Part shown: positions 54,036-64,000 of the stretch, one piece after another | Numbering within the stretch: the first letter of the stretch is position 1 | Layout: the number at the start of each line of letters is the position of its first letter | Notes under the pieces: model-generated | What the model was told of the DNA's origin: nothing | Databases searched by the model: none | What the model saw: the letters and a program-made list of their open reading frames with translations, nothing else | Origin: Acanthopleura granulata | Taxonomy: Eukaryota > Mollusca > Polyplacophora > Chitonida > Chitonidae | Reading direction: 5' to 3' | DNA length: 64,000 nt | NCBI GenBank assembly: GCA_016165875.1 | Contig: JABBOT010000003.1 | Span: forward strand, 28,381,816 to 28,445,815 | Program-made: the position numbers and the translations under genes

Positions 54036-55948
54036 CTGAAAGGAGAATTACAGAAGTGCAGTGATGACCAAAAATCATTCCTCAAGAGGTAACTGAAGAA
54101 AGGGTGAACAAACCAGTTAAAATCAGGGTAAGCAGGCATTGTCTAAGGTCTAACTTAAGACTTTGTCAAGCCTAAAAACTGCAAAGTTATAATTTTATAT
54201 CCAGCAGAGGGTTTTGTATTAAAGCATATGTCAGTATGGGGAATGTTAAGATTCGTGTGAGAAAGCCGGGTGCAATTTGTTATCCGAACATGTAAACAGT
54301 CTGTATCAATATGAGCACAAAGAAACATACGTACATATGTAATTACCAATATGTGTGAGTACTTATGGCCTGGGCAACTCTCAGTCAGTCTGCCACAGAA
54401 TGTTACAAAAATGCAGTCTAGGAATATTGCGCATTGGTTAATACTTAATACCTGTGCATTTAATCAATGGCATTGTATATCTCAGTAGATGCAATATGCG
54501 TTATTATTATAAGTCAATATTGGTGTTATTCAGCTGTCAGGTAAAAAGCATTGAAATCGTGAAAGATTTATATTACCAAAATACACAGCCGCAAATTACA
54601 GGTAATAACATATGAGTGTGTGTTAGTACCTGTACCTGTGTCTGTAAAATGTTACCACTTGTGCAGGTGTAAAAGTATCAATGTGATAGGTGTAAAAAGT
54701 ATCAATGTATCTATACGGAGATAAAAATAAATATTACAAATGACATACAGCTAAAATTCAGAGCTGAGGTTTTCACTGATACATGAGCGTGTACATGTAC
54801 GTAACTTGCTAATACATGGACACATTTGCAAAGCGACAAATATGTTCAAGTGAAAGACCACTCAGAAATGAAGTTGTGGTGTGCATAAAATATTGTATCT
54901 GAAAATACCTTCACTGGTTCCAAAATATTAAAGCACAGTGACATCACTATTCTTCTATTCTATGGTCCGTAAAGGTCACCATACAATAAAAACATTTGAC
55001 TGAGTTGAATTAGGCAGAAAAAATCAGTGAAGGTATTTCCAGATACAGTTTTTTATGCTCTATTTGCTCCTCACAACTTTATTTTAGAGTGATCTTTACT
55101 TTAAGAATGGACAGCTGCAGGTGTGCTACATCATGGCAGATACTGCAAATTAGTACAGCGTGTTACATGTACTTCATCACTGAACATCAGCAGCTGCTGT
55201 GTTAGTTCACAGATCTACAAAAATGTGTTAAAACAAAGCTGGAAAGAAGTACATGTACTCAGGTTAATGCGCTGCTGCAAGACAGCCAAGAATTGTTACT
55301 ATACAGGGGGAAATCAATGATAACATATTAATGCAAATCTGCATTGATGTTTGACTTCAAAGGTGAAAATCAGTTTAACATGAATTATAAATGAGGACAC
55401 ATGTATGAATCCTCATTTTTAGGTGTTGGCACAGAGCTCAACATGAGTTGCTGTACAACCCTAAACAGGAATCTCAGACGAAAGTTTCAAATGAAATTAT
55501 CCCAAAAGTGGATTAAGAAATTAGAACAACATAAACATGCTGGGATTTCAGACATTTTAATGTTAATGATAGAGCTTTTAGAGATTTGGTAATGATGATA
55601 TATTGTGAGTACAGTAGCTTTAGTTGGCATGTTAATTAATCAAAATACATAATTAATCTTTTTAATAGACAATATTAAGATATTTTCTCATGAAGTATTT
55701 CACTTTTTCTAAAACCTGATTGACATTATTCACTTGTAAGTTATCACTTCAATAACCATTTTAATGGTCAGTTATGTCACCATTTGTTTGCAATGTTAAG
55801 AAAATTTGTCTTGAATGATCTCAATACTAGTAAATGTGCATGTACAATTGAGGTTTCAGATTTGAAAATGTCATTTTAAAGGTATACAAGAGTCTCAGTA
55901 CAGGAAGACATAAAGTTAAAACTGACAAGGAGTAAAGTGTCTGCTTAC
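54036..55948 (-). other. longest intron of the vWA gene
   Basis: 1.9 kb, AT-rich. I see no exon, SINE or RNA gene in it. Confidence 0.6.
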
Positions 55949-56665
55949 CACAAATGGCATCTGTAACATCAGTCAGTATCCCAGGAAGTCCTGTGAAATT
56001 TGGTAGGCGGAAAACAAAATCATCTCCAGAAGCGATGGCAACAACTTGACCTCGACCTCTATTTCCAAATTCCAGTTCTGAGCCAATGCCAATCAATATG
56101 ATCTCAATACCTTCCTGTTTTGCCTCGGCTGCCTGTTGAATCACAGGTTGTGAAAGGGAGGACAAATCATCAGTTAATATAACCAGAATTTTGGCAACTC
56201 TGTTCCTGCCTTGAACACCAATAATCTCCCTGGCAAATTCAATTCCCAAATCAAGAGAATCAGGTTGTTGGCCAAGCACAAAGGTGAATCGATCCAGGGC
56301 AGTTCGTAAATTTGCTACATCTCTAAATGGGTCCAACGGAATTCCTTGCAAACCGAATGTGAGAGACACTGCACCGACCCTCATTCCATCTGAAGGGTTC
56401 AGATAGAAAGACTCCGCTACAGACAAGATAAAGTTCTTCTCCTGGTCAAAGTAAGTCTGGAGCATGGTTTCTGATCCACCCAGGACAAACATTACCTCTG
56501 CTGGATAGAGACAATTTAGACTGGGCTGAGATGGGTTCAGTGTAGGAGGGCGTGGGGCTGCTGTGACAGTGGGTGCAACAGCCCTGGTGGGGGCTGGTGG
56601 GTCAACACGAGGCTGGTCAACTCCTAAAGCAGGTGGTACTTGAGGCTGAGCATCAGCCAGGGTGT
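55949..56665 (-). CDS. vWA-repeat protein, vWA exon 6
   Basis: 717 nt, phase 1-1, from CATTTCTAG to G|GTAAGC. Pro/Ala-rich linker, then CLYPAEVMFVLGGSETMLQT. The first MIDAS Asp is Gly (GGSET), the central Thr is absent (DSLDLG), and LTDD replaces LTDG. It is the only domain here with the leading Asp changed. It ends AICG. Confidence 0.88.
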
Positions 56666-57396
56666 CTAGAAATGAAGGAGAATACCATTTATTTAGCAGG
56701 TTCAGATAACTTACATTTGAGTAGGATATAAAACAGGATCTGTGCTGGCTAATGATTATTTTACACTTAACATTACATAGCAAATAGATTTCATTCATGT
56801 CATATAATATCCTATTTCATCAATCCATTGCCAAACATGTAAAGCTGATGCATTCAATAATTATGAACAGCAAAACATAATATTTCAAACACAAGAACTT
56901 AGAAAATAAGCTTTCCCTGTTACATGCACCACACCCAATAGTTCTAAGACAATCTGATCCAGACAGAGAAGAAAACTTTGAAATTTAATATAACAGAAAA
57001 CAGAATGAAGGCCTATGGCAATTTCAATTGTATATCATACATACAGTTTTAGAATTTTATTTGTGGAGTTACATCCCTTTCTGTGATTAGCCCAGGCCAA
57101 AGAGTGTTTTGTTATATGATATCATTAGGTTTATTTCATTGTTGTTTATCACCACTCTCAAAATCTTTTCACATGTGAAAGGCAGCCAGTTTCACGGGTG
57201 GCAAAATACTTGGCGAAAACCAAGAACCTTTAGCAAGTTACAGAAGATCTGTCACATTTGTGAAGTAGAGATTATCGGGTCATTTTTCTGGAAGACAAGT
57301 GGTCCTCCGCAACCGCAAGAGTCACAAAAACCTCGTAAACAAGATAATGTCATTATCTTTTTGGAAAGGCTGGAAGAAAGTGTAAACATCACTCAC

Positions 57397-58110
57397 CACA
57401 AAGGATACTGGTCACTGTATCTCCAAATAATGATAACTGGTAAAAGTCTGGAACCTGAAACACATGATCCACAGATGAGGCAAGTGTTTCCAGTTCTCTA
57501 ATTTGCCTTGCCCTTAGATCACTAAATGCAGGATTTATACCAACAGCTATTATTGAAATCCCTTCTAGCTTCGCCTGGGCAGCCTCTTGTGCTGTAAGTT
57601 GTGGACGTCTTGAGAAACCATCAGTCAAAATCATCAACATCTTGGATACTCCTGGCCTAGCTTGTTGTCTAAAAACGCCCCGAGCATACTGTATTCCCAA
57701 ATGAGTAGATGTGGACTCTTGATCATGCACCAAACGTCCAAACACTCTCCTAAACTCTGACACATTCAAGAATGGTCTCAAGGGAATCCCTTGTACCCGG
57801 GAACTAAAGGCCAACCCTCCAACCCTGATCCCGTCTACGGGATTCAAATAGAGGGAATCCACAATGGACAACACAAAGTCCTTCTCCTGCTGAAAATTGA
57901 TGCCCAGCATACTGTCTGACCCGTCCACCATGAACATCAATTCAGCTGGATATCGACAGTCTGGTCTGGGAATAACTGGGTTTGGAAGTGGGCGTTGCCT
58001 GGTTGTGGGTGGAGGAGATGCAGTAGTGATGGGTGGGATGATAATACCGTTTGGGAGGCGAGTAATTAGGCTTCTTGGCGGAGGAGGAAGATAAGGTAAA
58101 GCTAGTGTGT
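57397..58110 (-). CDS. vWA-repeat protein, vWA exon 5
   Basis: 714 nt, phase 1-1, from TCGTTTCAG to G|GTGAGT. The linker runs TLALPYLPPPPRSLITRLPN and on to NPVIPRPDCRYPAEL. The MIDAS is complete (DGSDS, STSTHLG, LTDG). The 5' half is almost the same as in exons 2-4; the 3' half differs (GINPAFSDLRARQIREL). It ends ILCG. Confidence 0.9.
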
Positions 58111-58272
58111 CTGAAACGAAAAATATAAACCATAATTCAGTTGAGAAATCTGTTCATTACGTACCTAAATTTCATTTTTGCCCTTTGAGTTTCTTCAAAA
58201 ACATGATACACATTGAAAATGAAGCAAATCTTAAAGATGGTTGAATAACAGAATATCTATAAGAACACTTAC

Positions 58273-58974
58273 TGCATAGGTTTGATGTGAAACTGGACAA
58301 AATAGAGGTCAGTTCACTGAAGTTTTGTACCAGATACACATCATCTGTCGAGGATGCTATTGTCTCCAGTTCTTGCAAAGCTCTTGCTCCTATATTCCTA
58401 TTCCCTGATCCTATTCCAACTGCTATTATTGAAATTCCTTCCTGTTTAGCGAAGGCTGCTTCTTCAGCAGTCAGCTGTGGGCGTCTAGAAAATCCATCAG
58501 TTAGAAGTACCAGTACTTTTCTAGCACCCGACCTTGCCTGTTGTCTGAAGACGTCCCGAGCATACTGTATTCCCAAATGAGTAGAGGTGGACTCTTGATC
58601 GTGCACCAAACGTCCAAACTCTCTCCTAAACTCTGACACATTCAGAAATGGTCTCAAGGGAATCCCTTGTACCCGGGAACTAAAGGCCAACCCTCCAACC
58701 CTGATCCCGTCTACTGGATTCAGGTACAGGGAATCCACAATGGACAAGACAAAGTCCTTCTCCTGCTGAAAATTGATGTCCAGCATACTGTCTGACCCGT
58801 CCACCATGAACATCAATTCAGCTTCATACTGACAGTCTGGTCTAGGGGAAGGAGGGATTCTTGCTGGGGACACTGTGCTAGCAATGGTGGGTGGAGGAGG
58901 GGCTATTGTGGGTGGAGGGATTCTTATTGTTGGTGGTTGTGGTGCTGGAAGCAAGGATGACATGGCTGCAACAT
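58273..58974 (-). CDS. vWA-repeat protein, vWA exon 4
   Basis: 702 nt, phase 1-1, from AATTTCAG to A|GTAAGT. Linker DVAAMSSLLPAPQPPTIRIP, then CQYEAELMFMVDGSDSMLDI. Complete MIDAS. The linker matches exon 3 almost exactly, while the end of the domain (ARALQELETIASSTDDVY) is its own. Confidence 0.9.
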
Positions 58975-59857
58975 CTGAAATTTGGGAAAAAAATGAAACC
59001 ACGTCAATGTCAGAGTTGTAAAAACATTTCAAAAGTGACCCCATCAGAAACACAAACTAATACATAATGAACACCCTTCTGTGATCACTGACAATCACCG
59101 TATATTGCCTTAATTTTAGCATTTTTTGAGTCACACATTTTACTTGATTCTAACCTATTCATCCATACTTCAGAGCCAGTTGTGAGATTTCTCTGAAGTT
59201 TGATTAATTTCTTACCAGAAAAACGTAAGTGTTGACATCAAAGGTATCATTTTAAGGCCTTAATGTACATGTACCTCTGAAAGTACATTTTGACATGCTA
59301 AACTTGAGGTGAAATACAGTAGACCTTCATATCATTTACTTCCCAAGACCTTTCATTCAGGGAGCACTGTGGTTCAGGGGATAGCTCTTGCAACACTCAA
59401 ATGGCCATTTTACCTGACAAATCGTGTGCTTGAATTTGTCGCTTAACTGGCAGATGGTGTAGTCTGCCCCAAGCTTCCAGCTTATTGTCAAACTGCAAGT
59501 GATTGTCAATAAGTGAAAACATTCTTGACTGGTGATTAAGGTCAAACAAATCAAAAAAAAAGAAAACAATACTTAGTCCACAGCATTCACCCATATAAAA
59601 TCCTCCATTCAGTTTAATTGAATTATATGCCTTTATCACATTTGTAACTTTGATCAATAATTTACATTGCCCTCTGTTGATATTACTCACACAGCTATAC
59701 TTCAATCCACAAGTGGACATGTTTTATCCAGGTAAAAAGTCTGATTAGCTAGTGGACATTGCACTGTAAACATCATCTGTGTCAGATGAACAATTCCTCT
59801 ATCTTACACATGGACAAAGAGTAATGTAACGAACCCAGGTAATGTCAACAGTCTTAC
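58975..59857 (-). other. intron duplicated with exon 3
   Basis: Most of it (58,975-59,790) is nearly identical to 60,560-61,366. It is part of the tandem duplication of about 1.58 kb. Confidence 0.85.
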
Positions 59858-60559
59858 CACAAAACGCTGATGTCACATTGAGCAAAATGAAGGGCAGTTC
59901 ATTGAAATCTTCAACCAGATACACAAACTCTGCAGATGATGCTATGGTATCCAGTTCCTGAATGGCTCTCCCCTCAACATCCCTATTTCCTGATCCAATG
60001 CCAACAGTTATTATTGAAATCCCTTCCGCTTTGGCCTGGGCAGCCTCCTGCGCTGTAAGCTGTGGGCGTCTTGAGTACCCATCAGTCAAAAGGATCAAGA
60101 CCTTGGGTACCCCTTGCCTAGCTTGTTGTCTGAAGATGTCCCGAGCATACTGTATTCCCAAATGAGTAGATGTGGACTCTTGATCGTGCACCAAACGTCC
60201 AAACTCTCTCCTAAACTCTGACACATTCAGAAATGGTCCCAGTGGAATCCCTTGTACCCGGGAACTAAAGGCCAACCCTCCAACCCTGATCCCGTCTACT
60301 GGATTCAGGTACAGGGAATCCACAATGGACAAGACAAAGTCCTTCTCCTGCTGAAAATTGATGTCCAGCATACTGTCTGACCCGTCCACCATGAACATCA
60401 ATTCAGCTTCATATTGGCAATCTGGTCTAGGGGAAGGAGGGATTCTTGCTGGGGACACTGTGCTAGCAATGGTGGGTGGAGGAGTGGCTATTGTGGGTGG
60501 AGGGATTCTTATTGTTGGTGGTTGTGGTGCTGGAAGCAAGGATGACATGGCTGCAACAT
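59858..60559 (-). CDS. vWA-repeat protein, vWA exon 3
   Basis: 702 nt, phase 1-1, from AATTTCAG to G|GTAAGA. The linker is like exon 4 (IATPPPTIAS against IAPPPPTIAS); the vWA domain is nearly the same as exon 2 (GIGSGNRDVEGRAIQELD). Complete MIDAS. It is a mosaic produced by the duplication. It ends AFCG. Confidence 0.9.
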
Positions 60560-61433
60560 CTGAAATTTGGGAAAAAGTTGAAACCATGTCAATGTCAGAG
60601 TTGTAAAAACATTTCAAAAGTGACCCCATCAGAAACACAAACTAATACATAATGAACACCCTTCTGTGATCACTGACAATCACCGTATATTGCCTTAATT
60701 TTAGCATTTTTTGAGTCACACATTTTACTTGATTCTAACCTATTCATCCATACTTTAGAGCCAGTTGTTAGATTTTTCTGAAGTTTGATTAATTTCTTAC
60801 CAGAAAAACGTAAGTGTTGACATCAAAGGTATCATTTTAAGGCCTTAATGTACATGTACCTCTGAAAGTACATTTTGACATGCTAAACTTGAGGTGAAAT
60901 ACAGTAGACCTTCATATCATTTACTTCCCAAGACCTTTCATTCAGGGAGCACTGTGGTTCAGGGCATAGCTCTTGCAATACTCAAATGGCCATTTTACCT
61001 GACAAATCGTGTGCTTGAATTTGTCGCTTAACTGGCAGATGGTGTAGTCTGCCCCAAGCTTCCAGCTTATTGTCAAACTGCAAGTGATTGTCAATAAGTG
61101 AAAACATCCTTGACTGGTGATTAAGGTCAAACAAATCAAAAAAAAAAAAGAAAACAATACTTAGTCCACAGCATTCATCCATATAAAATCCTCCATTCAG
61201 TTTAATTGAATTATATGCCTTTATCACATTTGTAACTTTGATCAATAATTTACATTGCCCTCTGTTGATATTACTCACACAGCTATAATTCAATCCACAA
61301 GTGGACATGTTTTATCCAAGTAAAAAGTCTGATTAGCTACTGTAACCATCATCTGTGTCAGATGGACAATTCCTCTATCTTACACATGGACAAAGAGTAA
61401 TGTAATGAACCCAGGTAATGTCAACAATCTTAC

Positions 61434-62144
61434 CACAAAACGCTGATGTCACATTGAGCAAAATGAAGGGCAGTTCATTGAAATCTTCAACCAGATACAC
61501 AAACTCTGCAGATGATGCTATGGTATCCAGTTCCTGAATGGCTCTCCCCTCAACATCCCTATTTCCTGATCCAATGCCAACAGTTATTATTGAAATCCCT
61601 TCCGCTTTGGCCTGGGCAGCCTCCTGCGCTGTAAGCTGTGGGCGTCTTGAGTACCCATCAGTCAAAAGGATCAAGACCTTGGGTACCCCTTGCCTAGCTT
61701 GTTGTCTGAAGATGTCCCGAGCATACTGTATTCCCAAATGAGTAGATGTGGACTCTTGATCATGCACCAAACGTCCAAACTCTCTCCTAAACTCTGACAC
61801 ATTCAGAAATGGTCTCAATGGAATCCCTTGTACCCGGGAACTAAAGGCCAACCCTCCAACCCTGATCCCGTCTACTGGATTCAGATACAGAGAATCCACA
61901 ATGGACAAGACAAAGTCCTTCTCCTGCTGAAAATTGATGTCCAGCATACTGTCTGACCCGTCCACCATGAACATCAATTCAGCTGGGTATGCACAGTCAG
62001 TTAATGTACCAGGATTGGGCAGAACTGGTCCTGGTCTGACAATGAGAGCAGACTGAGCTGTGGTTGCAACGACTGGGCCCAATGTAACTGAGGGAAGGGG
62101 TATTGTTGGCGGAGGTGCTATTTCAACAGGAAAACTTCCTAAAT
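61434..62144 (-). CDS. vWA-repeat protein, vWA exon 2
   Basis: 711 nt, phase 1-1, from ATTCTTCCAG to G|GTAAGA. Its own linker, DLGSFPVEIAPPPTIPLPSV, then CAYPAELMFMVDGSDSMLDI. Complete MIDAS: DGSDS, STSTHLG, LTDG. It ends AFCG. Confidence 0.9.
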
Positions 62145-62546
62145 CTGGAAGAATACAGGAAATGTAATTCAGTGTTCAGAAAGTAAGATACTTTGTAGAC
62201 TTATGTTTCACACAGAAAGTCAAGTTTGTAGCATTAATTAGAATTAACTAAATTACTACCTTTGCTATGAGTCATTATTCATACAAGAATGTGACCACAG
62301 CATACCTGTTACTTGACGAGCATATATTCCCAAGGTTACAATTTATCAATTGGCTTATCTAAGTACGAACGAACAATAAATCAGAAATCTGGACAGCAAT
62401 CATTTAAAACATTAATGAAGAGAAATAAGCACCTGTAAAGACAAGACAAATGTGAAGTTAAAAGAATTTCAGTCTTGTTTTGATGACACACTCTTGTTAA
62501 TACTACTAAGAAGGAAAAACAAAGACAGTGCATTCAGCATACACAC

Positions 62547-63155
62547 CACACAAGGTTTGTGTGAAGTTGGTGACCAGTGGGTCCAAGCTTTCAAAGTCTG
62601 GAAGAAGATAAAGCAGGTCCTGTGAGGAGGCGATGTTCTCTAGTTCACCTCTGGAGCGAGTACTCGTTTCCAGAATGGCTCTCCCAATACCCACCACCAC
62701 AATGGTGACATCTTCTAGTTTTGCATCCTCTGCCTGCTGCACTGTCATTTCAGGTCGCCTGGAAAACCCATCCGTGAGAATCACCAGTGTTTTGGGAATC
62801 CCTTCTCTGGCCTGAGATTTGAAGATTCCTCTTGCATACTCAATACCCAAGTGGGTGAAGGTTGACTCCTGATCATGGATAAGTCCACCAAAGGAATCGC
62901 GAAACTCTGAAGCATTCTGGAAAGGTTCGAGAGGAATCCCCTGAACACGGCTGCTAAATGCCAAGCCTCCAACTCTTATACCATTCACCGGGTCAAGGTA
63001 GAGGGAGTCCACAACAGAGATTACAAAGTTCTTCTCTTGGGCAAAGTTGATGTCCAACATGCTGTCCGATCCATCCACCATGAACATGATCTCCCCAACA
63101 TTAGGACACAAGAAATCACCACTAAGCAAGGGTACTGTTTCCATGGAAGCAATTT
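62547..63155 (-). CDS. vWA-repeat protein, vWA exon 1 in window
   Basis: 609 nt, phase 1-1, from TCCATTACAG to G|GTGTGT. A very short linker, then CPNVGEIMFMVDGSDSMLDI. Complete MIDAS. It ends TLCG. An upstream exon must exist because the exon opens in phase 1, and no signal peptide is seen in the window. The gene therefore continues past the right edge. Confidence 0.88.
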
Positions 63156-64000
63156 CTGTAATGGACAATACAGTATATAGTAGTGGATATAGTATTACAT
63201 GGTATAAGGAACTGACTATCTTCTACAGTAGGCTCAGTATTGTAAAATGGACATACCAATACCGCATTAGGAAATCCTTGAGATTTAGACAAGTCTCCCG
63301 GAAAATCAAGAAAGGAGAGTGTTGGAAATATAATACATGGTTTCTGAGATACTATGTGATGACGAGGACAACACAGTGATGTCCCTTTGTACCATGAACT
63401 CACCACTGCTTTCTTTAATGTAGGTGTAACTTATCCGTTTCATACTATGGCAATTTATTTAAGAAAATCTGCCTTTAGTTCCTCACCTCTTTTCTACTCT
63501 CTATGTGACACCCAATGCAACATATTTCAGAAGAACAATTCTCTTTTATATAACTGCCATCATTGCATACACCTGCCTTGTACCCGTGTTAAATTTCTCG
63601 GTTTCACCTTACCCTGCCCTATACATCCCATAGGAAGGTCATTCTATACTCAATGTCATTCAGTCCACAATTTTCTCATTTTTTCATCACTTTTCTGAGA
63701 GTTGTATAAAGCAGAGGTTAACATATCAACCATTCTATAATGGAATGACTTGGTGCAATTTTACACCACCATTCTACGGAATGCACTTAAAATGAAATCA
63801 ATACTTCCTTGCTTTACAAGTGTCTCATGCTGAGGTCTTTTTTTCACTTGCATGGCTTTTTCACTCATATCACTGTGGTGAGGGTTTGGCAAAAAAACCC
63901 CACTAAATTAACACTCTGAAATTACCCTAAGTGACCTAAAATTTCTCTAAATTAATACTTTACACTGAAAGATTTTAATCAGGTAGATGATCGGTGTGTG
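63156..64000 (-). other. upstream intron of the vWA gene
   Basis: I see no further vWA exon or signal-peptide exon on the minus strand, and no supported gene on the plus strand. Confidence 0.5.

Noticed and set aside
52520..54064. 514-codon Val/Gly frame on the plus strand
   Set aside because: It is the antisense of the Thr/Pro exon, which is bounded by splice sites and continues into a vWA domain on the minus strand.
63387..63698. 103-codon plus-strand frame near the right end
   Set aside because: It has no domain or splice context and lies within what should be the vWA gene's upstream intron.

Overview
This is animal nuclear DNA, not bacterial. It has intron-split genes with GT-AG junctions, LINE retrotransposons with poly(A) tails, tRNA-derived SINEs, eukaryotic tRNA genes, SH3 domains and a long secreted protein built from von Willebrand factor A (vWA) domains. 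The SINE type and the extracellular vWA gene suggest a marine lophotrochozoan such as a mollusc or brachiopod. That placement is inference only.

Region 1 (1-31,090) is a tandem array of valine tRNA genes. The unit is about 1.41-1.46 kb and carries three isoacceptors in fixed order: tRNA-Val(AAC), tRNA-Val(CAC), tRNA-Val(TAC). I count 51 tRNA-Val or tRNA-Val-like loci: 16 AAC, 17 CAC and 18 TAC, including pseudogenes and recombinant hybrids. Each full unit also carries a 5'-truncated SINE followed by a 40-nt relic of a tRNA-Val 5' half. Three LINE copies sit in the array: a 3' part with open ORF2 (1-2,896) ending inside a TAC gene, a nearly complete element (20,237-25,505) that replaces a TAC gene, and a decayed, internally deleted copy (31,091-31,790) at the far edge. 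The LINEs resemble the L1/Tx1 group, which contains families known to target multicopy RNA genes.

Region 2 (31,800-42,380) is sparse. It holds a terminal exon encoding two SH3 domains (plus strand), a MuDR-like MITE with a 9-bp target duplication (37,219-37,757), a second inverted repeat (37,886-38,640), and the last two coding exons of a SYAP1-like gene (minus strand) whose upstream exons are not visible in the window.

Region 3 (42,381-63,155, minus strand) is one large gene, entering from beyond the right edge. Fifteen exons are placed here: 13 vWA exons, a Pro-rich linker exon and a basic C-terminal exon. Every internal exon is phase 1-1, so the frame stays open across all junctions and gives about 3,730 residues. 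One exon adds a Thr/Pro mucin-like stretch of about 480 residues. The metal-binding (MIDAS) motif is intact in six domains and altered in seven, and a recent duplication of about 1.58 kb shows the gene still changing by unequal crossing-over. The product is probably a secreted, heavily O-glycosylated matrix protein.
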